NCBI RefSeq assembly: GCF_000972845.2 | Contig: NC_040021.1 | Span: forward strand, 12,552,908-12,616,907 | Length of the DNA: 64,000 nt | Source of the DNA: Larimichthys crocea | Taxonomy: Eukaryota > Chordata > Actinopteri > Sciaenidae | Direction: 5' to 3' | Shown: positions 11,967 to 25,703 of the stretch, piece after piece | Position numbering within the stretch: position 1 is the first letter of the stretch | How the letters are laid out: every line of letters begins with the position of its first letter | Notes under the pieces: generated by a model | The model's input: the letters and a program-made list of their open reading frames with translations, nothing else | Database searches by the model: none | Told to the model about the DNA's origin: nothing | Made by a program: the position numbers and the translations under genes

Positions 11967-14900
11967 GGGGGGGGGTTATGTTGTTGTTTTGTTGCCTTTT
12001 CAAAACCAAAAAGACAAGAGAAAAAGTAATGGCCCTTTCAGATACAACATGGCAACAGCAGCACTGCACTCCGAAACACATTATTTACAATGGCTTGCGC
12101 CATGCCACAATAGTTTTTCGCTTTGTCAAGCAAAGCACAGCACACACTGGTGTTTGAGACAGCGTTTCAAACGTGTCTGAAACAGCCATGAGGAACAGAT
12201 AAAACAACGTTTATGTAAGCTCTAATTATTAGCACATCCAACGGACTAGCTGGACTTACTTTCAAGGCCATGAGACATATCATTAACTAACTACCTTAGT
12301 TGTTGGGTTAGGTAAATTTTTTTTAAATAAAATCACAACCATATCCAGTGTGTAGTATTTACCCACTGTGTGGACACGGAAAAGTCTTATTGTAGCTCCA
12401 TATACATATGTATAAACACTTAATTTCAACTAAGCGATTTATGTAAGCCAGTTGCGACCACTGATAGTGATGGTCCAACAAAAAACTAAATGATAGCTCA
12501 CGAAAACACTTCTGTGGTACAGAGAGCACACTGGCATGAAAGCAAACACACAAACAAAAAGCTGCTCCCTCTCACTGCCTGTAATTTCAAGCTTCAGAAC
12601 AACTTCTTTTTTTTTTTTTTTTTTTCCTGCTGGCACAGGATACGGCGCCGTTAAATTATGCCGACCACATGCTACACACTCTTCCACTGTGACTGGAAGT
12701 AGCCATGCTTTTAACAAAATGATACACAGGGACACAGGAAAATGAGAAGAAAGCATGGAAATGAAGTAAGCAGACAGGGAGGCTGAAGTAAATGAAACAT
12801 GACAACTAGTAGTTACCAGCAGCTACATTATTGCTCTTTGACAACCTTTTACTTTTCAACACAGGAAAAAATGAAAATCTCAGTGGATGAGGGGGCTTGT
12901 GTGAAGAGATGCTGTAAAATGGGTATTACGTTTTTCCCAACTGCTGTGTTGTTCAGAAATTGGGTGTTATGAAATTTCATGATGCCCTATTGCTTTAGAA
13001 AGCAATACGATGTGACTATAAGGTGCTTTACTGCATTGACAATGGCCATATCTCACACACACTTGTTTTGCTGTGCCACTGAGGATGTTTATGTATTAAA
13101 TTCTTTCCTCCACCTCAAACTAAAACGCCAAAATGTCACCACTCTTCTATACTCTCACTTCTATAAGACAAAGAGCAATTACAGTGTGTTGTAGTTTGTC
13201 TAAAACAGCTTGTGTAAGTCAGACAGGGTATCTTCTCCACTGATTAAAAACTGCAATGCAGTCTAACCCTGCTATCAGCATATGATAATAAAACGAGGGG
13301 AAAAAAAGAGGACGTGTGTGTGAGTGTGTGGAAGAGAGACAGAGTGAGACGGCAGCCGCTTTGGGGCAAATCGATGCAGAGCAGAAAGCATCAGAAGACA
13401 CGTGGGTGAAAACACACTCATACACAGTTCACCAAAGGATAAAAATGGAGATGAAGTATAAAAGACTGCAGCAATGTGTGTGAGAGAGTGTGAGTGTGAA
13501 AGTGAGAGTGAGAGTGAGAGAGAGAGAGAGAGGGTTATACAGATGAAAGTAGACTCATCTTTTCCTCCTGAGAGTTACTAGCATGAGACTTCTTTCACTC
13601 CTTTTAAAAGGAGGACACGCACACACACACACGGAAACATAATGAGGACCTTGCAAACAGGCACACAGGTGTGTGCACACACAATCAAAAACAATCAGCT
13701 GAATGGTACTGAAACAGAGCTTCAAGAAACTCCCGTGAAATAATTTCCTCCAATTGTCGACCGTCTTTCCTGAAGGAATAAACTCTCACAAAATAAATAT
13801 TCCAACATCAAAGTGCTCTACTGTCGTCTTTTAAATGTGAACTGCTTTCAACATATAGGTGACACTTGAAGGTAACAGATAATTTTAGACACACAAAGGG
13901 TGAATGAAGAATGCCCTGCTGCACACTGACTCCTCTCGAGTAACATTACGAGTGTGATTTGATGCTCCTAACTAGGCTTTGAGGTATCTTTATTTGTAGA
14001 CAGTAGTTGTTTTATTTGTGTGCCGAAAACAGCTAGGAGCCAAAAATGTGCTGTGATGTGATGTGATGTAGGGTCTATAGGAGGCTTGAGCCCATGCGAC
14101 CTTATCTTTATTTTATTAGGTTCCTAAAAAACGTCAGCCTAATACACCACAAAGCTTTAGTATGAAGTCGGATAGATACTGTAGATGCAAGAAAATGGAA
14201 ACTTCAAGTGATTTAAGCAATTCTTAAAGCAGCTACAAGGAGCTTTCATTTCGTGGCCCCTGAGGAAAAAAAAAGATTGTGTTTCCACTTCCTCGTTTCG
14301 TTCATTACAAGGAGAATCCAAACGAATCCGAGCTGTTGGCAAGCATTAAAAATGACTATATAGAAATAGTAAATCTTCTCGCTGATGGTCTTGTTTGTTT
14401 ATGTAGGTCATAAAGACGCATCAGAATTAAATCAACCCTATTCATGACCAGTTTAAAAATTCCTTGCAGTATGTAAAACAGTTTGGTATATTATAAACTG
14501 TAGCGGAACATTACCATCTGCATTTTCCCCCATACTGATGCCATTCTTATTGCAAAAGACAAAATGCACAAAATGTTTCAGACCTCATTCAAGGGATTCA
14601 GTCTGATGTTTGTTTATGTGCTCTTTGCTAAATATAGAGTAGTGTCACTGATCCTGTCAGTTTGGACTTGTCAGCCAGCTAAGTCAAATGTGAACCTACA
14701 AAACCACGTTACAAAAGACAATCCAAAGGCGTAAAAAGGTAAACAAAAGATTGAAAAAGAACAAAAATGTCTTTCCTCCCATTTAAATAAATGTCCATTT
14801 TGGACATTTCATTGCAGTTTCATGTAATTTGAAATTCTCCAGTGTACATTACAGAATACAAGATGAATGTTCGAGGTCAAGCCCCTGCAGAATTACACTG

Positions 14901-17900
14901 TCTAACTTCACACACTGGTGAAGGTTGATGACTGACATTTACTACTACTATTGTGTGGTAACAACATATCACCGGTGTTTTCACCTCATCTCACACATGA
15001 AGAACTGTCACTTGTAAATGAGCGCTGTCCATGGTGCTGAAAGGCAACTCCGGAGGATGCTCGGTGAATGAAGCTCTGTTGACGTGCAGTCCGTTTCATA
15101 CTGTGTCCTCATGAACTGGTAGTCTTATTTCTTGCTGTCCTGTCATACCAAGCAGCCAGTTTGTGGTTTTAAAGTTTAAATGGCAACTAATATATGGCAC
15201 CTGCCATTTAAACTGTTCATTAAACGTCAAATTTGTAATTTCATACACATATATTAACAAAAACTGTTTAATAATAAGGGTTACAGATAAAAAATAACCA
15301 TTATGTGTGTTTGGTATGTACCCTGAGAAACTGTAGTAACACAGAATTAAGATACTAAATGAGAAAACTGGGATCAATATGTCAGTTGGTATATGCAAAT
15401 GAAGGGCCTGCTTGAAAGATTTCACCCCACTTGTAAAGAGAACCCTCACTGAGCACTGATTAGACTTTCTGTGTCAGAGAGGTTGAGTTGAAACAAATAT
15501 AAATAATGGCGAATTTGTTCAAAAGACACTAGAGACGACAATAAATAACCACAACAGGGGTTATTTATTTTCATTAATCTCAAATAAACTTCATGCATCA
15601 AGGCATAACGAGATGCCGAAATATTCAAAAGACTTGAATATGAATAAAGGTCTGTTTGGATTGTTTCTATCACTGAATAATTCATAAGATTAGCCATACA
15701 ACTTATTACTAGTACATGAAAGTGGTTATATTTGCCATTTAAACACCCGGTGCCTGTAAGCTATTAAGAAGTATTTTGCTTTTAGAAACTAAAGGAGGAA
15801 CTTAAATTATGTGTTACAAGGGTTACAATCAATGCTTCAGTTGACCTCAAAGCCACAGAGCCCATAATTAAGACTTACTTGTGACTGATCTCTGAATACA
15901 GTCTGAAATATAAAGTGCTATGGCTGTGGTACAGCGTACAATGTCCAAGATTTCTGGTTGTTTATAGTGGATGTGGCCTAACTCAAAATTTTTGACGTCA
16001 TCTGCTAACATCAGAAGAATTTAAAACAGTTTTCTGACATGAATCCCTTCAGTGAAACAGATGGCAACTATTCCAAGCATAAAAGTATATTTATTTAAGG
16101 GGGTAGGTAATTGTTTATACAGTCATCTAGTGACTGAATGGATTACAGCCAAGATGAGAAGCTGTATATCATAAGCAGCTCAGAAGATTACAGTGATTGA
16201 TCAGTTGGGCCAACACATCGTATGTATGCTTTGCTATAATTAATCAAAACAACATGTTGGAAACCCTGAGATATTTGTAGTCTGAAAACGTTGAAAGCAA
16301 ACAGCTCAATCATTCATAATCACCAGGGGATGTCTGGGCAACAACTCAAGGCACTTATAAAGCATAACAATCAGTGCTGCTGGTCAAGCTGAAGTTTGGT
16401 CAAAGTTTAATAATTACCACTTGAATATCAATAACTGATCAGAGGTTCACAGTCACAGCTCAGTCTCTCTGTATGCTCTTACAAAACACCCTGTGGCTAT
16501 AAGTGCCAATGGATCACACTGGTAGAATACAGGATGGCTACAGGGTATAAAGTTCACAATTTTATTTCAGTTTGTTTGCATGCTAAGATATAAAATGTCC
16601 AGCTGAGGCTGATGGAAAGGTCGTTAGTTTAGAAGATATTTGGTCATAAACAGTATTAGACAAATCTTGACCTGGTGGTGTCCCTACATAAAAAATCCAG
16701 GGAAAGTCATTCATTCTTTGGATACATGGGTAACACCACATATATTCGGCTTCAAAGCGGTGCTTCGGAAACCTACGGGTGGCGTCAATCATGCTTTGTC
16801 CATTCTTTATACTGTCAATGTCTGGGACTCATCAATGTTAGGATTTTATGTCACCTTATCTTACAGTTGTGATCACCAAAGTCACCAAAATCCATCCTCT
16901 GGGAACCATGAGTAAATGTACCAAATTTAATGGAAACTGGTCCAGTGGTTGCTGATATTTCAATCTGGATCCAACAACCAAAAGACCGACATTGCTATCC
17001 ATGACATAATCTGAAAGTACATTTAGATAAAAAATGGAAGGCCATGGGGATATTCGAACAGGCTTCCAGTGTTGACTGCTTTCAAAAAAGCCACTGAGGG
17101 AAAGCAATTGATATGAAACATCTAAGTAATGGAAAGGGACAGTTATATTGCCACTTTTCAAGGCAGAAACAGGTACATGTGTCAACAGGCATGACACACA
17201 AACACATATGGTCAGTACAACTCAATATATTCAATAAAAGCCCCGTTTACACACCAGTTATTAAAGACTTCATGTCTTGGTAGGTGACGGGAGCTGACCC
17301 TGGGACTGACTTGCTGAAGTATGTGGTGAACACATCATCACCTCTGTGCCAAACACTGTCGTAGACAGGTTAATGATCAGCGTTACCATCACTGTCTGTC
17401 TCGACAGCTCTCCCCTCGTGCTAGACACATCTTATTACCTCTGCCAATCACGATGGCGAGCACTATCAATCCCACCTCTCTATCAAATAAGCGAGATAAA
17501 TAGAGGATAGCATTTTTTTATTAAATATTATGACATGGAAAATGCTCCAGTCAATATAATCATTTAATGGTGTCAATTTACTAAATTAAATTGGCCATCA
17601 TCCAAGTCTTTCTTCAGGTAGCCGTTTTCTGGGGGGGGGTTTCACAATAAAAACTGTCATGACTTGTTGTAAATTACTTGATGTTGAAATGTTGTGGCAT
17701 GTTAGTACCACAAGAGAAATGATTCTTTTCATCCTGGAATCTCTTTCTTGCCCCTGAGCCAGCAGCCCTCCAGGAGTTGGCCTGGAGATGACCGGGTACT
17801 TCAAAGGTGGATACTTGACCCACTCCTCCTCTCTCCTGCCAATATATGAACCATTTTTGGTGAATATTTCATTAAGGTTTTCTAATTTGCATACATAATG

Positions 17901-20900
17901 CCCCAGAAAGGCAGACAGCGGTAACTCCAGAAGCAGAAAAATTCAGGGAAAAAAGTGTTTGAGGTTTTCTGGCTGGCCAGCAAGCTACAGGTTTCAATGT
18001 CTGCATTTTATCCCCTTTAGGCTGACTATCTTACCCTGTTGGACCCCAGTTTGAAGACCAATGGATTAGAATATCAGTAGCATAACTGCTGTATCTAGTA
18101 TCTGTATCTCTGTAGCAGGAAATGTAACAAGTGTGATAGATCAATAATGTAGTCACTGCAAATTTTACATGACATGTTGACAGAAATGATCTATAATATT
18201 ATGGCATAATAATTATTTATATAGCAAACCATCACACCACCAACAATTACAAGAATATAAAATCACGACATGGTCTATAATGTCATCATATTATTGATTA
18301 TATGCATTAAACAGGAAGGTAGTTACAAACAACAACAGGACATATGCATAGGTGTCTTTGATCCAGAATTACTGGAGTTTTTTTAATCTTAAGAGACCAT
18401 ATTTATATCAAAATATCTGCAGGGACACTGTATCTGGTAATCAAGTCAAAGGTAATGTGACACAGGAGGTTGTCCTTTCCAAATTAAGTCAAAGATGCAT
18501 CCTTTCTTCCTGTTTTTGTATGAGCCATTGGTTAAAAACAAGTGAACTTTTGCCCCCATCAACAAATCTGCCTGATAATCTTCTCTGTGACTTGGCAATT
18601 ATCGCAGTCCTTGACCTGAGAGGGAGAGAGAGGAGAACACAGGATGTGGGTGATGCAGCATGTCAGTGTATTGGATTGGGAGTGCCAGTGGAGCCGTGGG
18701 ATCCAAAGATCTCTGTGTTTGGCCTTTACTGAGTGCGCTCCGAATGAGCTCATCAATATTCATTGACCCGCTCTGGCTAATGTCCCCAGCGACGGGCAGA
18801 ATAAAGTTGCAGAGGTCGCACACTTCACAAGAAGGGGGAGAGGGAGATGGGGAGAGTGTGGGAGAGAATGAGCGATGCTGAGAAAGTGAGCGGAGATGAT
18901 AAGAGAGCGCAGGTTTCAGACAAAATGAGAGCAAAGAGAAGCAAACAGCAAAAGGGCAAAGCTTTGGGGCCTGGTGGGGGTTAGGGAGTTTATTACGACT
19001 TGAAAGTGCAACACATAAAACATGCAGAGGAAACGTAAGTGTAAAAATAAAGACATGCAGCCCTGTAGAGAACAAATAAATGTACACACACACACCCTTG
19101 TGCATGCAAAGTATGACATGACAGGATGAGTGCAATGACAAACAAATACAGCTTCTCTAACCTCTCCCTCTATTTGTTATGCTTTTTCTTGTTCTCTCCC
19201 CGTAGTCTCGGGTAGATCTACACTGTATAACATGACACCTGAGTATACATGACAGTACACGCCTCAAGAGAGGAAGAGGAAGTAGATAAGAGAGGGAACA
19301 TCTAGCAAGACACAGAAGGGGAGTGGTTAGGAAAGGATGAGGAGATCAAGGTTAGGAGGAAAGAACGAGCTTGTAGCTCGAAACTGTCTTGACACGCAGG
19401 CATCAATGGCAAACATTCGCAACCTTTACAGTATATTTTAATAATAACCCATTTGTGCTGAGCTCTCCTTAATCATGCATGCGTATAGGGGCTGATGAAT
19501 ATTCGAGATGTGAGGAAGGCCGAGGAGAAGGGAAGATAATAAATGATGTGTGTGCACTAACACACACACAGAACATTTAAGATGAGTGTTTAAATACCTT
19601 AAATAACATACACTCAGACAGGAGTATTCAGATGTAGATGTGAGAGGGCGGTTAAGCTTGGATGCACATATACAAAGGCTGAAGAACTCCGGCTGAAGTG
19701 AAACCTTTACCTGGTGCTACAGCGAAAGAAAGAACTAGCCACAACACATAATGGTGCATGAGTGCCCTCACTTCAGCTCAGATTTTACTCCCTCCTTTTC
19801 GTCTGGTTCTGTGCTGCCCACTCCTATCACTTCAACTGTCCTCAGGCTCTTTCCTCCTTATTTCTCCTCTTGTCTGTCTCCTGCTCCACATCCCCTCTTT
19901 TCTTGTTTATTTTATTGCGCTGCCTCCTCTGAGGTGTTTTTTTGACTGAATCATCAGCGATCCCACCGAGATGACAAAGCGTTGTGCTCTTCTGTCCTGT
20001 CTCCTGGAGTTTAAAATGGAGCATAAATAAAATTTTCGCAAAAGGTGCCAAGGGGGATAGATAAAAGCTGCCAAAACAAGTGGAATTATAGCTGGGGCTT
20101 GGCTATCACGACAGTGACCCCTGACCTGTTGTATTAGAGTGTGGCCACAAGATAGCTTGCTCAACCCCATCACATTTATTATTTATCCACATGGAAAGAG
20201 ACTCTGCTCTCTCTCTCTCTCCTCCTGTCCAGGCTCATTCACTTTCATCAAACAAATCTTTCTGAGCTTTGCTGCCCAGCTTCTCTCCACATGGCCTTCC
20301 CCTCTGCAAAGATCTGTCCTTTTTTCCCCCCTCACACAATCCCTAGTGGGACAATTCCTGAAGTTCTCTTCCAACTTTTCTAACTCAACAAAGCCCATCT
20401 GTCCATTTGTCAATATGTAATATGTGTGTTTGTGCACCACAGGGGCAATGGTGAGCTGCAGACAAACACATTGTTCTGTCAAACAACAAAACTCCACTTA
20501 TGTTTCTGTTTGTATCCCTGTCATATCAAACAAATACTGTAGTTATGACAAAACGGCATGGCATCCATCTGTGCAGTTCCTTTTGTCTTCTTTCATTGTT
20601 ATTCTTGAAGGTTTGAAACTCATCTTGTCAATATGGTTTTGAGTACTTCAAACCGCCTTAATATTTAAATATATGACAGGTGGAATGGGATGTGTTGCAT
20701 GTTTAGAAATGCATGCGCACACTGAAAGAGAAACGTCGCACACAGACGATAAACAGTGTGTGCGTGTTGACTGTGTTCCAATGCATATGGCATCATATCT
20801 GTTTGAGATTTGAACACGCATGCATACGCTTCCCATTAGATTGTGTCCAAAAATGCTGAGTTCTGTAATTTTCTGCTTAATTGATGCATACATAATGAGA

Positions 20901-23900
20901 ATCGCCATCCAGAAAGAGAAACAAAGATGGAGTGAGAAACTAGGAAACTAAAAGAAAGACGTTGGCCATGCAAGAAAATAGGAGAAGGTTTAGTCTTGAG
21001 TTGAGACTACAAATTTAATGCTGTTTGGAATACGTATACAGAGTGATCTAAATGAGTGATTTGAATTATCATGTTTTTGAAATAGTATGCCGTTCCCATG
21101 GTGTCCAAAGTAAATGAAACCAAACTTGTCCAAAGCAGAGATTTGATCATAAACAAGACTCAAAAATGGGCAAAAAAACAAAATCAAATCTTATCTTTGA
21201 CAAATTTTACCAGGGAAAAAAAAATGTAATGAAAATGTGCCTCGGGGGAGTCAAATAAGTGCTCGGTCTAGGTTAAAGCGCGGGGGTCCGGCAGAGGCTG
21301 TGTGAGTGCAACTACACAGAGTGCTCTGGTCTGCTCGGCTCAGTTCATCCATATTAGATAGACGGCACACTGCAAGGCCAAACAGCACTACCACCACAAC
21401 AATGTGTTACAGCAAATGATCCGTGACACTGACAGGAAGAAAGGGGGGCTTGTATAGTGAATCAGCTATCACTGCTGATTAGCTTAGATGATGACTCTTC
21501 ATGCACACGCACACACATCCAGGTGATCTTCCCCTATGCTCTGCAACATTTAGAGTGGACAGGGGGTGAAGACGTTGATGCAACAGCTGGGCCCACCTTC
21601 TTTCACTACATGTGTGTGTTATAACCCTCAGTGCTAGCACAGCCGTGTGCATTTAGCACAGCATCTATACCATCTATACACTAAAACGTCAAGGTCACAA
21701 CAGAGGAGAAGGGGTGATACATTCACAAGAATGCATACATTGCAGACACACATTGCTTTCAGATGTCAGCTCTTTGTCTGTGAAATGCTATAAACAAACG
21801 AGCCTAAGTATATTGTTATTAGTGACATAAAGGCCACACATACGCATAGACACAACAGACCCTCCAATCTTGACGGTGGTGACATTTGGATGCCCTGCTG
21901 TTATGACTAATCATTCAAAATGAAGTCACAAAATCTATCCCTGGCTTCACCTCTCATGCCCTCCCTCCCTTTTCGGCTGTAAGACCACCCTCTCCTTCCT
22001 CTGTCTAAATGTCAGCATTTCAACTGGGCTCATTAATACCTCCCATTTTAGGTGTGTGTGTGTTCCAGTGCAGTGTGTTGGGATGGTGTGGGATGGAAGA
22101 AAAATGATGTATTGGAATGGTAAGTGGTCTGTTTTTCTCTTTTTCCATTTTAATATTATCTCTGAATCGTTCCCTCTCTCTCTGTATGTCTCTGATCAAT
22201 CATTATTCCCCCCTCCTCTGTCCTTCCCTCTCCCTCTAATTCTTTCTCTGTTTCCCTCTGATCCATCATTGCTCGGTATGTGCGAGGCAGTGGCTGTGAA
22301 TCATGCAGTGGCCTTTCCACTGACATGGCCCGGCCTGACCCAGTCTGGACACCACTGAGCTAAACAGCATCCATCATAATAGCTCTTGCAGGGTGCTATC
22401 AGAGGCTGGCATGCCTGGACTGCATGTACGTTTATCTGCTAGGGTGTATAATATAAAAATGCCACTGTATATGGATGAGGATGTATGGAACAGAGACAAA
22501 GGCAGGCATGGGGGAGGAGGTGGCTTGGACAGCCTATGTGAAAAGACTACAAGACTTTTCAGATCCTAACAGACTGTGAGGATCTGAGGATTTCTTGACA
22601 TACTGTCAAAAAGGTGTGCGCGCAAGGCGATGAGGCAAGGATGGAGGATTACACAGTAAGTGAATCAGATCTGTAGGAATATACAATGCAGCTCTGAAAC
22701 AAACACAACTGGGTTATCAGGAGACTGGAAAAAAGACAAAGAGCGAGAGAGCTGGAGAGCCTTTAGTTAAATCAGCTGCGATAATCACAGATACTGTACC
22801 CTGAATTCAAATTAAAGTTATTAGAGGTTTAACGGGATAGTCTTTTTTTAATTAGTTCCTGGTGAGACTGATGCACAGGCATTAGCTAAGGCTGCGAGCC
22901 AGAGTTGTCAGAGATCTGAGAGCTTGTTGGCCGCTCATCAGACAAAAATGAAACAGCAATGGGGACAGCTAACAAAGAAATACATGTATGTGGTGTATTA
23001 CTTACACACGTTACATACTTCACAATCTGTGACCTATTAGACAAAGTTATAATAGCAACTCCAAGCGTACTGTGTAGTTAATTCACTTAGATTTAAATCT
23101 CTAGTGTGTAGGATTTGGTGACATCTAATGGCGAGGCTGCAGATTGCAACCAACTGAACACCGGTGCCGTTCCAAGTGTGAAGGAGAAACGGTGGCTATG
23201 ATACAAGTTAATGCTTGCCTACAAAGTAGTCTCCAGTTCTGCACCCACTTACTTGAATACCCTTGCACAGGCATATGTTACCTTGCGCCCCTCCAATGAG
23301 TAATGCCTGGCTCTACCACCCGTACCCTCAGAGCAATCCAGACATTTCTCATCTGTTGTTCACTGTTGGTGGAACGTCCTAACAGTTCCTACCAGATCAG
23401 GGGGGTCTCTCCCTACCTTCAAAAACCTCCTGAGCTACGCTAACTGGTTGATGGCTATAGCTTCATATCTAGCATACAGACGTGAAAGCGGTATCAATCA
23501 TGTCATTTAACTTGCTGAAGCAAGAAAGCAAATAAGCATATTTCCCAAAATGTAAACTATTCTTGTTGCTTCTGGGCAGAGACAGTGATGTCTGAGAAGA
23601 ATTCAGAGATCCGGTAATCGAAAAATTAAATATTTTATTTTGTTTGTTTTTATTCTAGATGACCCTATTTGCCTCTGTTCATTTCAGTCTGGCAGGCGAC
23701 CAACTGCCTGGAAGGTCTCCAACCAAAGGAGACCTAATCTTAAGAAATCCATATCAGAAGGAAGTACTGCAAATTTTTGGCTTTTGGCTAAAATTAAGGT
23801 GATCATGTTTCTTTCTGTTTGTCCCATCTAACAGAAGGTCAGCAGTCACTGTCAGGTCACTTCAGCAGATACTGTAGTAACACCACCCTGACCTATGTCA

Positions 23901-25667
23901 TTTTATTTGTTTCTGTGACTTCACCATTTCCACCCAAAAACCTTAGTTAGTATTCACAGTCTGCACTTTTAGAACCCACACATAATTATTTTTATCCCCC
24001 TTGTTGTATTTTTAAGTAACATCCACATTTCAACATCAATCTTTTGCCAGTTTCGAAGGGAAAAAAAGATTAATATAATACAACTTCAGCATAATGTCTG
24101 CAATTTATCAATCACAATTAAAGAGGCACACTGAATGGGACAAAAAAACAGCAGATCAAAGATCCTGAATAATTACTGTAACAATCTGTAGTTTGATCCC
24201 GCTTTAATCTGTTCTCTCTGGATCAATAAACCAATTTTCATTTCAAGATCATTCTCAGAATGACTTTTTTCAAAAATGGTTTGAAATATTAGTTTAGTTT
24301 CTTTGAATTTGACACAAAAATAAATGAAATTGTCTAAACTTTGAAGTCCCAGAGGCTTCTGTGAAAGGCTCATCAATGACATTTTAGTGTTGTTATTGAG
24401 AGGAATACAAAGAGAGGTGGAGTTACATACTCTTGCACATCAGCAAATCAAATGTCTGCTCATGAATCTGTTGGGAAATGTATCTGCGCTCATATGCAGA
24501 TACCTGTCGACAGCTGATTGGTTCTGAGAGAGAGAAAGAGAACGAATGGGAGAGATTCATTTCTAAGATTGAAGCGACATTTTCTTCAACCTTGTTTTGT
24601 TTCCTGAATTAAGACATTCGGACACGTGTGTACACACAGTGTTTCTGTGCATGTGTGTGTTTGAATATGCGTGCACTTTAATGCAAGAAAACTTCTGTAT
24701 ATTTGAGAGTGCAGCTGTCGGTGTATTGAGCGCGCATGAGTACATTACTTACATTAATATTTTGCAGCTGCCTTTGATCAGGCGACAGTGCTAATCAGAC
24801 GCCTTTGTCAGAACAGCAAATAAGACAGCAGCGGGAAAGGAAAGATGAGAGAAACTTAAACATACTACTGATATCAGCTTCACTCACAAACTGTGTCTTG
24901 ACAGCACGGTTGTCATGGTAATCACAGCAGGCGGTCTGTGTGTGTGTGTGGGTGTGTGTGTGTGTGTGTGTGAAACATGGATACAGTGGTTTATGTGTGA
25001 GTGTGTCTCTCGGGTAGCCTGTGGGACACAGTTAGAAGGGAGTTGTGCTGATTAGTTAAGGGACCAGGAGGACAGAAAGGGAACAATACCAACTCTTTTC
25101 CTTCCTTCTCCCACAGCTTGTCATCTCTGTCAGCTTTCTTTCGGAGAGTGCACCACCTCTCTCTACTTCCCCTCTCTCTTTCTGGTTCTAAACCAACATG
25201 ATGAGGTCAGATTGGGGCACCGCCACGTCTTTGGCATAGCCTCGGGGCACCAGCATGCTGCAGAGACTGCCAGCATTTCTTATGGGAGGCACCGGCCTAG
25301 CCAACGGGATTATTGGGCCACTGTTCTCAGTCAGGCAACAGTCAGTGGAGACAAAGTGTCACTCCAATTAAGAGATGAAGTGTAAAGAAAAACTTAAAGG
25401 GTGTGCTCGAACGTGTTTTTGTGTGTTAGCACAGATGTGGATATGAAAAGTCTTCCAACAACAGAATTTTTGACTAATCAGAGCTAAATGGACATTTGCT
25501 TACAAACACCCTGCTCGCACATTTAAAGATCTTCTGGATGCCTTAAAGAGAAACGAGAGAGAAAGTGGCTCTTCATCTGAAAAGAGCCCCGCTCTTAATC
25601 TTTAACAAGATTAATTAACTGATCCCTTGAATGTACACTCCCGTAAGAGCACACGTACGTGTCTGCC

Positions 25668-25703
<36 letters not shown>

